A stretch of DNA of 64,000 bases from Pyrenopolyporus hunteri (lineage: Eukaryota; Ascomycota; Sordariomycetes; Xylariales; Hypoxylaceae): the NCBI GenBank assembly GCA_902806595.1, contig CADCXC010000011.1, forward strand, positions 620,001 through 684,000, given 5' to 3'. Positions within the stretch are counted from its first letter, which is position 1. The number at the start of each line of letters is the position of its first letter. Shown one piece after another: positions 33,064 through 42,594 of this stretch. The notes below the pieces were generated by a model. That model was not told where the DNA came from. It searched no databases and saw only the letters and a program-made list of their open reading frames with translations. The position numbers and the translations under genes are program-made.

Positions 33064-33770
33064 GATTTTGACGATGTCGATTTCCAAAGAAAACGGGCCC
33101 ATCCGCCCTGCAGGTTTCGCCTCCGTCGTTACCATGCCAATATGGGCATACTCATTGTCACAATCCCCACCGCTGCACGCCAACGACTTCGTCTAGAAAT
33201 CTACCAAGGGTGCTGTAGCCGGCCCGCCGAAAGAGGGGCAAAGAGAACTTGGACACCGATCGGCGCTACCATGTGTTGAAAGAAAGGTCGTCCAGGAGAT
33301 GATGGCGGAGAAAGGGACTCTGTCGGCGGCCCAATACTAGAGTGGGGTACTAAAGGCGACTGGCCAACCCTTGTTATCGAGGCTGGAGATTCCGAACCCT
33401 TAACGGAGTTACATAGAGATATAAGCCTGTGGCTTTCTGCATCGGATCATGGGGTCAGGATTGATCTTGTTGTCAAGCTCAAGCGCGGTCAACGTGAGAT
33501 CTTGATTGAGTAGTGGGAAGAACCGTCTTCCCGGCCGGGTGCTACAACAACGCGATGGTCTGTCGCCGGAGCTGCCTTTCGGCCTATACTTCGACAGAGA
33601 ATTACATACTCTTTCCAAGAACGCCACCAAGCCAGCTCTTACTATATCCGTAAAGGTGCATTAGTCCTATCCTTCAGGTTTTTATTTCTCCGAGATCCAG
33701 GTCCGCACGAGGGGGACATTTTATCATCACCGTTCCGGGTTTGGGGCATTTCGCACAACTGGTTTGAGCC
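33064..33770 (+). pseudogene. Decayed gene of an unnamed fungal protein family
   Basis: Coding-like text is spread over all three plus frames. First DFDDVDFQRKRAHPPCRFRL (33064 on), then after a shift SQSPPLHANDFV-stop-KSTKGAVAG through CVERKVVQEMMAEKG (TAG at 33194), then after another shift GGPILEWGTKGDWPTLVIEA through KRGQREILIE-stop-WEEP (TAG at 33511), RPGATTTR and YYIRKGALVLSFRFLFLRDP. At least two frameshifts and two stops break it. I recall similar hypothetical proteins in many Pezizomycotina, without a named domain or function; this resemblance is from memory and was not checked. The C-terminal boundary is approximate. Confidence 0.65.
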
Positions 33771-35269
33771 TCAGTTTAGAAGTACATTAATAGCCAGTCG
33801 AAATCGGCATTCTCAACTTCGACGCAGATGCACAGTTCAAGCTTCCATTGGCCCTACATACATAATATCAACATGGAAATCTTCTAACCTGAGCATCACC
33901 GGGATTTGTATATAGCAAGGATTTTCATAGTACCTGGACTTAGCCGAACCCCGCCTTTCCGCGCATGCTAGCGTATCATTGGCTCACCGCAGATATAGAG
34001 GTTCGTAGGGTTGCTTAGCTCGGTACTATCTTGGTACCAGTGAAGCGGCTCATGTACTCCACGTGTACCTCTCGTCCCTTCGTTTGTAGCTTTAGGTGAT
34101 ACCTACTCTTAATAAATCAGAGGTAATGAGCAACGCGTCATATGTTACGGTAACCCTTTCTCTCTTGCTTATTTTTCTCTCTCTTTTACTAAGGGCTAAT
34201 AGCTTACATACGTCTAGTAAATTATCTATTTCTTAACTCACCCACTCTTAAGGTAACTTGAAGTACCAACATACAGTACGCGCGTGCAAGTGTCTAATGT
34301 TACACAGACGATGTCTAAACATCGTGTACGTCCCAAAGACAACACAACACCGTCATATATCGCTTTAATATCTAATCAAATACACATTTATCATATTATC
34401 TATCGCAGACTTCGAGGGGCACCCGTTAGCTACTTAATAAATTCAAAAGATTAGAATTACGTGGCTCACCCTTAGGAAGATACATAAGACAAGTCTATTG
34501 ACGCATGACCTTTGGAACCGCTGAAAAGAGTTAAGTCCACCTATGCAAGCCACGCGAATGTCAAATAGTTCCCATACTGTAAACAGTCTATCCTCACCCT
34601 AGGATCATTATTTCTTGTAGCTCAAGGTAGATATTCCGTTCTTTGTTGGTAACTAGCTTGAGAAACGGGAGCTAGGTTTCATCTCGCCACAATTGGGCGC
34701 TAAACTACGAGTTACTAAGAAAAGAAAGCTCAGCAACCCTTTCACAACTACTCAATATATGTGTATTATGCTGAGATCTTCCCGATAGAGTTCGGCTGAT
34801 CACCGACCATCTATCATCAATCCAACTTAACTCAATGACCAAGCGGACATAAACAGGCGAAGATGGGCTGACGTCATTAACTTAACCTGGATCAAGTCAC
34901 TGGAATTGGGCCCCTTGATTGGCTGTTCCGTGGCTGTGACGCCTTCGGTGATGAAGGAGTTGCGGCCGTGACGTCACACCTAGTGCTCGATATATACCGG
35001 GTGTGGTACACCTTACGTAGGTGTGTGTAAGGGTCCCTATAGGTATACGTCAAGTATGTCGCCTGCCTATAAGTAAATCGCTACGACCGACATAATCTCA
35101 ACATAGTGCAATTCATAAGATTTCTAGAATCCAGCTCTTCGTCGATCGGGTACACATCATATATCCATCTACACCAAGTTAAAATTACCAGTCACATACA
35201 CACATAACATACATATCTACCTAGGTACACCTCTACACACCAACCAACCTCCATCCTTCCTCCACAACC
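33771..35269. promoter_or_regulatory. Spacer and promoter of the small Gly/Ala-rich gene, with two CRE palindromes
   Basis: The perfect cAMP-response/ATF palindrome TGACGTCA occurs at 34869-34876 and again at 34969-34976. Between them ATTGG (inverted CCAAT) lies at about 34918, and TATATA at 34991-34996 follows. Such sites bind Atf1/Sko1-type bZIP factors in fungi. The rest of the block is AT-rich with no gene seen. Confidence 0.55.
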
Positions 35270-35551
35270 ATGCCCGAAGAAACCAGCAAGACCAACGCGC
35301 AAAACTCCGGGGTCACGGGGGCCGCCAAGTTCGTGACGAGCACGGTGGGCAACGTGGCCGGGGGCGTGGGGCGCACGGCGGGCAACGTCGTCGGCGCCGC
35401 GAGCCGGGGCCTCGGGGACACCATCACGAGCGCGACGGGGTCGGCGGGCAAGCCCGTGGGCGATGCGCTGGGCTCCGTCGGCACCGGCGTGCAGGAGGGC
35501 GCCGAGAGCGTGTCCAAGGGCGTCGAGAACGCGGGCCAGTGGAAGCGGTAA
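35270..35551 (+). CDS. Small Gly/Ala/Val-rich LEA-like protein (93 aa)
   Basis: A single exon from an ATG in good context (CAACCATGC). The protein is 93 residues of short repeats such as VTSTVGNVAGGVGRTAGNVV and GAASRGLGDTITSATGSAGK, ending AESVSKGVENAGQWKR. The 11-residue-like periodicity, absence of Cys and Trp-poor hydrophilic nature resemble LEA-type or conidium-abundant stress proteins. High GC in its third positions contrasts with the AT-rich flanks and suggests strong expression. It follows two CRE sites and a TATA box with an implied leader of about 270 nt. No enzymatic role is expected. Confidence 0.82.
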   Translation: MPEETSKTNAQNSGVTGAAKFVTSTVGNVAGGVGRTAGNVVGAASRGLGDTITSATGSAGKPVGDALGSVGTGVQEGAESVSKGVENAGQWKR

Positions 35552-36049
35552 ATAAAGTACGGCTTGGGAATATACCTATGTATAAGGCACGCGTCGAAGA
35601 TTGAATAATGGGCGTTTCGTTCTAAGGGTTTGGGAATGTGCGATATGAAGTATGTACGATAGGATTTTGAATACGGAACGTGCTGGTAGTTTGCGCGACG
35701 AATGAAATGATGTCAAAATTTCGGTTGTATGGATTAATGAAAACATATTTGGAAGAACTGAAAATACTACTTTGGTTAGACGTGATGATAGTAGTCAAAG
35801 GCGTCACGCATGATCAACACCTATACACATTACCCAACCTACACTATTCTTAGTGCGATATGCTCCATAGAGCCTACGCTCCGGATTGATACTTATAGAA
35901 GAACAGACGTATGTGATAGACTTGCCGTAGCCCAGAGTCAAAAGTTGTGAACTCATCCAAATCAGATATCGTATATGTAGGCGAAAGAAATAATATGAAT
36001 GGAAAGCATTCTTATTTCGCATATGACTTCTAGTTATACTACCTGTATA
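35552..36049. other. Spacer between convergent genes
   Basis: AT-rich; the short minus-strand frames have no motif. Confidence 0.5.
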
Positions 36050-38113
36050 TCACTCGACCACAGCTGTCTCCGATCCAGAAAATGGTGTCGGCTGCTCGTC
36101 CATACAGATATGTGGGGTTTGATCCTCCGAACATGACATGCGACTACGTCCGCCGGTTTGCCTTTTATGTGTCGCCCACGAACTCGTTCTGTCTTGACTC
36201 TTGTGAGAGTCAAATCTTGATGGCCTCCGTGATGGTCTGTTTGATGGTGGTTTCCCATTAAGAAGCCCTTGGAGCAGCCCCTTGGACGATTCCCCTATAC
36301 CTCCTTGCACTCGCGACGGCAATTCGGTCCGTGATCGGGGTAGGGAAGATGGCTTGCGAAAGTGTTCCGGCGTTTGATCAGTTGAAGGGATGAAACTGTA
36401 GCGGCGTAATTTATCCAGGAGACTATGCTTCGTGCCCGAGTCCTGCAGCTCATTTGGCCGGAGATTGGGTTTTGGGCGACGTGGGGGTACGCTGATTGAT
36501 CGACTTGTTATTTTACCGTGCGTGATAAATCCCCCGTGTAATTGAGCAGACCTTTGCGGTTCGGACTTTTGGAAACTGGGAGCGTGAACTGAAGCTGGCG
36601 CTGGATGCTGTGATTCCTCAAGCATTTCAAGGGGCCTAGGAATAATAGCACCACAATGTGCATCGACACCATGGGCGTAGAGGTCTGACATCGTTGCTCT
36701 GTGTTGAGGTGCGTCAGGTTCCTCAAATAGGCCGAGTGGTGTCAACCAGTCGATGGTGTGGGCTCTCGAACGAAGTTTTGGGAAAGATGTTGTCGAATCA
36801 TTTCGACGAGGACTGGTGTGCGATTTGATGTCATCCAGGGATGCCCTGGGGCTAACCGGTTCAGATACTGAACGCCTTTGGACCTGAAGACTCGACTCTA
36901 GAATATGACTTGGCTCTTCCATCATTGGCCCAAGCTTAGGGCTCATCCTTCGCATATCGTTTGGAGACGGTGAATCCGAAGCTATCAACGACGAGGCATA
37001 TGTTGAAACATTCCGAGAGACTTCTATAGACTCGAAAGCGTCTACGTAAGGCTTTCTGATTGCCTCTTGAACTAGTCTCACCGAAGACCATCCCTAGGTG
37101 ACCTCAGTAATGCTCTGTCGAGATATGAACGTAGTTCGAGCAGTATCTATGGAAAACCTAGGGCGGCTGGAGCAACTAGATATGCTGAAGGACGGTTGGA
37201 CGGAGCTGATTGTCGTGGCCGGATCGGCTATACTAGACGACCCAAGGATAATAGCTTCCGAGTTAGGGCTGGGTTTCTCCAATCGTTCTTTTGGCAATAG
37301 CATAGAGAGGCATCCGGTCTCTAGACTGTCATTGTGAACGCAGCGAATACCGGCAATTACAATATCTAGGATTCCTGCGATTTCGTTCGCTGTAACCAGA
37401 TAACTATCCGTTGCCGTATCATTAGTCTGGGGATGTTTGAGCCCGGAAGAATTTAGGCCTGTCGGTAGTGGTGGTCGATTCTCATCAATGCTGGCTGGCA
37501 TACCTGTTTGAGGCAAACAATGATTGTGCCTTCTATCGGACAAGTAGGCTCGGATGTTGCATACGATGGCATCCGCCGCCTGTTTATCAATATTGATTGG
37601 GCTGTTCAGTAACGGATCATCTGAAGGGTGTAATATCTCTGAGCGAGGAGTCTGGTTCCCGGTGTAGGCCGGACTCCGCCGACCCGCCATGGCGGCAGGC
37701 GCAGGGGATAATATTAGAGGCTCTATATAACTGTTAGTGCCTCCATTCGATTCGTTCGTTAGCGGCTGAAGCAGCGGTATGCTTTCTGATGCGCCATGAA
37801 ATGACCTGTAAAAGCGGCGATTTAGGGGCTTCGGACAAAAGTGGTTATGTCTCGGATTACGGTGATGACGCGTAGTGGGAGTGGCCCATCTCGACTTCGG
37901 CGCTGGGGTAACGGAAGCAGAATAGCTTGGCCGGTAGACTGAGGCGAGATGTTCTGAAGGTAACGCGGCGTAATCCGTCTCCTCCTGTAGATCGTGTGAT
38001 GCAGAAACAAGGCTAACGTGTCGGCTGACTATGCGACTGGATGGTGCACTATAGAACTGATCATCGTCTAGGCTGCCGGTCGACATGCGACCGACAGCTG
38101 AAGAATGGGCCAT
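36050..38113 (-). pseudogene. Unrecognised disordered protein interrupted by one in-frame TAG
   Basis: Two long minus-strand frames are in the same register: ATG 38113 to TAG at 37096-37094 (339 residues), then open to TGA at 36050-36052 (about 348 more). The sequence reads SITEVT-stop-GWSSVRLVQEAI. No GT-AG intron fits around the stop. The only conserved-looking part is a helix in DSYLVTANEIAGILDIVIAG; the rest is Ser/Pro/Arg-rich and probably disordered. TGG to TAG would explain the stop. Otherwise it is intact, so a recent nonsense allele, a sequence error or stop-codon readthrough are all possible. I do not recognise the protein. Confidence 0.55.
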
Positions 38114-40254
38114 GGATATTAGTCTCTAATTACTGGAAAGCGAATCCCGACACCTAAGAAAGTGTTGTTGCAAAGTACGTGACCGTAGGAAGATATCAAT
38201 GTGAATTACTCTTCAGGTGGATGAAAAGGGTTTGTCTAGGTGAGGATGGAAAGGCCGGGATAGTATTAACTCTTCAACTGTGAAGGTATTTCGAGACGTC
38301 GTCATATGCTTGAGCGTAAGACCTCTTTTGAAGGGGGAACGGGGCGCTTGTCGACTGCTCCTTTCCTACTTCTCTATCCAAGTAGACATCGCTTAGTTAA
38401 AGAAAGAGTCGGCACTGCGTCTCTACCTGAAACTTGCAGCTGCTCTGGAGTTGCACTAAATGATATCGCGGTAGGCGTCTGACCTAGCTACTGGGTAGGT
38501 ATAGTCGAAGATTAGGAAGTTGACTTCCGTATATACTTAAATGGTAGAATGCGCGACTCGAGCTAAAGAAACGTCGATGAGCCTGCAACATGCGCACAAC
38601 TCCTCGTACGAAGATCTGACCTGAAATCTAGATCAGCCCAGCCGGAACTCAGGGTATGATATCATCCCGGCTGGACACATCCGAACTCCGGTATTTTCTC
38701 GTTGCCTAGTAAGTCATCGGTGCACAAAATACTTGCTCATACATGTTTGAATGGGGAAAGATGACTACAGAAGAACACTAGCATAGTATTGGATTTTGTG
38801 GTAGCTCGATCGTTAGCTGTTCTTAACGCCAGGTGAGAAAATGACATCTCTAGATGGCGAAAACAATGGGTGGTTACCGACACGTCCATATGTAGGTACG
38901 ATCCCACGTAAGGCTCGCGGCGGTGAATCGATCCACTTGGGTGCCAGCGCCGAGAAGTAATGTTGCCCAATCCCGGACGTATGTAGGCGTGTATACGGGT
39001 GTACGTTCAGGGTTGTCTTCTTCCCCTGGGCAGCAATCTATGCAATGCGAGTGATGTTCCTTGTACGTGTTCGCGATTGTAATTTGTGGAAGTTGAGAAG
39101 AGGAAGAGGAAGATGAAGATGAAGAAGCGAAAGGAGAAGAGCAGGAAGAGATTCGCTAGAGGCTATGAGGACCCCTGACCCGATTCTGCACGGACCATTT
39201 ACTACTCGTTCAGGTGCATGACTGGGTACCTTAGGTACCTCGTTAGGTGGCAGCCACCTCTTCTTATTACAGCTGAGGGTGGGAACCCTGACCGGGGACC
39301 TGAACTTTAGAGTTCACAGGACTCAGCCACTTCCAGCTGGTTCCCGGCAGCGGCCGTTCGTTACGAATGCCTAGGTATTCTCCCAGTACCTACGAGCGCC
39401 AGCCATCACCCCACAGAAAAAGTCCGATGACATCTGTACTATGGTAGAATACCTTAGCTACACCTAAAATTCCCAACGTTATGGACATACTCGCACCTAC
39501 CCATTATAAAGGCGGGTACCTAGATTACGAAAATACCTGTAGCGCTCTTGTCAAATGTAGGTATTGTATTTATCACTTTAAACAGTCGATGGTACAGTAC
39601 CTTAGCCTGATACCCCTATGTGTTCAGGGAATTACCCGTCTAACCCAGGACCTATAAAGTACCTCACTAAATCCTTCCCTCTCACAGCCTACTCACCCAC
39701 ACTTACACGCGCCGCATACACATACATCACAGTTTCGCCCGCATCCGAAGTCGCTTCCAGCAAAGCGTAAACCAGTTAACCAACCCCCAAGAAACCCAGG
39801 AAACCCAGCTGCAAATCTAGGCGGTCTACAGTACTCGATTATTGACAGCAGTCTCAGTCTCAAATTTACATGAGACGTGTCACACCACCATTGGGATCAC
39901 TCTCGCCTATCCCGTGAACGGTCTAGCCTCTTGTCATTACCGTGTTGTACAGGGGAAAACTGCGCGTGTCAGGAGATTCGACGGGGAAGCAAGGTATAAA
40001 CGCAAACGTTGTTGAGACGGTGGCGACGACGGCGACTTTTTTTTTTTTTTTTTATTTAATTTTTCTCTAATTTTCCTCCGCCATCCGTTTCGCCTATATT
40101 TGTGTCTCCGAGTATTTAAGCCTATCCCTTGCCGTTGCCGGACCATACTAGATAGACCAGACCTACACACCCGAATCAAATATTAAAAAGAAAGAGATAG
40201 AGGTGGAAAGCAATCTTTCCATAAAAAAGGATTACCGGCGTTATTTCCACCACG
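38114..40254. other. 2.1-kb intergenic block (divergent promoters)
   Basis: A purine-rich tract occurs at 39095-39155 and the palindrome GGTACCTTAGGTACC around 39226-39240. A T17 run at 40037-40053 lies about 200 bp before the TANGO2 start, likely in its promoter. No gene seen. Confidence 0.5.
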
Positions 40255-41277
40255 ATGTGTATAGTTCTAATCACGACGGCGCACCCAAAATATGCGCTCA
40301 TCGCTCTCGACAACCGAGACGAATACATCCTCAGGCCCACCAGCCGGCCGCACTGGTGGACCCACCAACCGTCCGGCGAGGAGATACTGTCCGCGCGAGA
40401 CCTATATCGTCGCGAGCGTGGGACCTGGCTGGGCGTTACTAAATCCGGACGTTTCGCCGTGCTGACAAATTACCGGGAGTCGAGCGAAGATGACCCGGAT
40501 CCGGATCACGCCATCGCCGGGGTCAAAAGCCGCGGCACCATAGTGAGTGCCTGGTTAGGCGCGCCCCGAGGACACAGCCTCGACGACTTCGTCAACTCCA
40601 TGCTAGAGGGCCGCGCGGCCAAGGGCGTCGGCGGGTTCTCGCTCGTCTGCGGCGACCTGAAGCAGAGGACGGAGAACGGCATTAAGCCGCTAGCTATCAT
40701 TTCCAACCGGTGGGACCACGTCGGCGAAGTGCCTTGGATCGCCGGTGAGCGGGGGCGCACCTACGGCCTCAGTAACGCCGTCTACGCGGAGCCTGCGACT
40801 TGGGAGAAGATAAATATTGGGAAGAAGCTGACGGAGGAGGCGATACAAGAAGCCGTCGACAAGGACCTCGACGAAGAAGACCTGCTAAACCGGCTCTTCA
40901 AGGTCCTCGATCACGATACTCTACCCTTAGAACCGAAGATGACTTTTCAGGAACACATGAACGCCCTCCGGCAGTCCGTATTCATTCGCAGCTTCGCGGA
41001 GGACCAAGGTTGGAAAGAGATGGCCGATGCAGCGGACGAGGGCAGGGCGAAAGCAGCATTTGATGAGATAGAGGACTATAGCGAGTCGGACGAGCATCAG
41101 AAGGACCCCCATGGCTACTTTATGAAAGGCGCCTACGGCACCCAGAGACAGACAATCATCCTTTTAGATTGGGAAGGCAACATCACATATAAAGAACGGG
41201 CGTTATGGGACTCCCATGGAAACCCGATTGAAAGAGGAAAAGGAGACGCGACCTTCAAATTTAAGATAGAAGCATAA
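40255..41277 (+). CDS. TANGO2: TANGO2 (NRDE) family protein (340 aa)
   Basis: A single exon starting MCIVLITTAHPKYALIALDN. The family's N-terminal Cys at position 2 and the NRDE motif (DNRDEYILRPTSRPHWW) are both present, followed by RRERGTWLGVTKSGRFAVLTNYRE and the GGFSLVCGDL and YGLSNAV blocks. The C-terminal YGTQRQTIILLDWEGN matches the family end. Length is close to fungal homologues. The N-terminal Cys suggests the NTN-hydrolase-like fold proposed for the family; in animals TANGO2 is linked to mitochondria, heme trafficking and lipid balance, and the exact function is not settled. Confidence 0.93.
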   Translation: MCIVLITTAHPKYALIALDNRDEYILRPTSRPHWWTHQPSGEEILSARDLYRRERGTWLGVTKSGRFAVLTNYRESSEDDPDPDHAIAGVKSRGTIVSAWLGAPRGHSLDDFVNSMLEGRAAKGVGGFSLVCGDLKQRTENGIKPLAIISNRWDHVGEVPWIAGERGRTYGLSNAVYAEPATWEKINIGKKLTEEAIQEAVDKDLDEEDLLNRLFKVLDHDTLPLEPKMTFQEHMNALRQSVFIRSFAEDQGWKEMADAADEGRAKAAFDEIEDYSESDEHQKDPHGYFMKGAYGTQRQTIILLDWEGNITYKERALWDSHGNPIERGKGDATFKFKIEA

Positions 41278-42165
41278 CCCGGCATAGAATCTTAAATAGT
41301 GAAAAGTCTTAGAAGCCTCCCAAGAGATGTTCTAGGACCTTTTGATGTGCCCTGTTAGACCAGCTGAAGCTCTAGTCCCCATACACCTCCCCCCTTAAAC
41401 CAAGTTCCGCCTCTAGCCTACGTAGTTGGTCTATCATAGGAAAAATAATGTTTGTGAATTTATTCTCATGTATATAGACGTAACGGCAATATGAAAGCTT
41501 AGACCGTGAAGATATATATGTCTTTAACCTCATCAATCCACTACTAACAGTAGTCACGTCCCTGATAGGAGTGATAGTGAAATGAATAGCTTGCCCGTCC
41601 CTATTTGTATATAGCACATGGGAGGGCATAATGATTTTTCATGTGTTAGTAACGTTAAGTACTGCGGGACATCACGATATGTGTCGATGGAAAGGGCCTC
41701 TGGGCATCTATATTGCGGATGAGAGTCACTTGAGTACCGCTGACCTACAAGTTCAGGGGGAGCAACCTTCGGTTACCAGCTTTAACCAAGGTCAAGGAAG
41801 GCATCGGTTGGTTGACGCTACCCACTAGGGCTAGGGGGAAGGGCTATGATAGAGTTGTCGGTTATATAGTTGAAGAAAGGTTGACCGAATCCTCAACCGC
41901 ATCGCCAAGACGCAGAAGGCGCATTCATTGGGTCTATGTTTTTTGGTCAACCCAGGAGACTTTCACGATAATATGCGGATCCCCTCATACCCAGGCCTTG
42001 CCCAATTTTTCTGCCCATTCTGCTCGCTTTAGTTTTTGTTTACCAGTTCCATATCCTCTCAAGCAACAGGATTTTCTCTTGGATTTTTTTTTCTCTCCCA
42101 CCACACCTCTCATAACACACATCACACCCCAACCAGCCTCAGGTCTTGCTTGGTTAGATACCCCC
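41278..42165. other. Intergenic block after TANGO2
   Basis: 3' flank of TANGO2, then the leader of the following overlapping ORFs. No gene seen. Confidence 0.5.
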
Positions 42166-42594
42166 ATGGCAGACACATATCCGCAAAAACAGGAACAGAA
42201 AACATCACATACAATAGTTCCCCTAACCTTGGTTATTGGCTCTACATCCATTCTATATAACCTTCTCAAGGGCACAGTTTTTTGCCTCATTGCACTTGGC
42301 ACCCTCTACCTCAAGACGAGCATCGGGTTATTCAACATCTGGGCGCGGTTAATCGCCATCGTCTACCTTCGAACCATCCTTCTTCTCTACAAGTTAATCG
42401 AAGGTGTGCTAGGATCATGGCTCCGCCGCCTCAACACACTCCGACCGCTGCCGGAGCCCAGCACCAGCAGGGACAAACCCGAAGCGGCGAAACCGACACG
42501 TCAACGCCTACACCAGCCTCTAGGCATCGAGGTACTATGCCACCGGGAGGGTCTGAACGCACAGGTCGCGGACGGGGCGTCGCTGGTGCTGTAG
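42166..42594 (+). CDS. Small hydrophobic ORF overlapping the next gene (142 aa)
   Basis: ATG at 42166 in favourable context (CCCCATGG). After a short hydrophilic start (MADTYPQKQEQKTSH) come about three hydrophobic segments: TIVPLTLVIGSTSILYNLL, TVFCLIALGTLYLKTSIGLF and LIAIVYLRTILLLYKLIEGV. The tail is Pro/Arg-rich and overlaps the following long frame in another register by 178 bp. The tail may therefore be a shadow and the membrane part the only genuine segment. It may be a separate small membrane protein, an upstream ORF controlling the next gene, or the first exon of the next gene joined by splicing. I tested the GTGTGC donor at 42404 with acceptors near 42461-42470, and none restores the next frame. 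Confidence 0.4.
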   Translation: MADTYPQKQEQKTSHTIVPLTLVIGSTSILYNLLKGTVFCLIALGTLYLKTSIGLFNIWARLIAIVYLRTILLLYKLIEGVLGSWLRRLNTLRPLPEPSTSRDKPEAAKPTRQRLHQPLGIEVLCHREGLNAQVADGASLVL

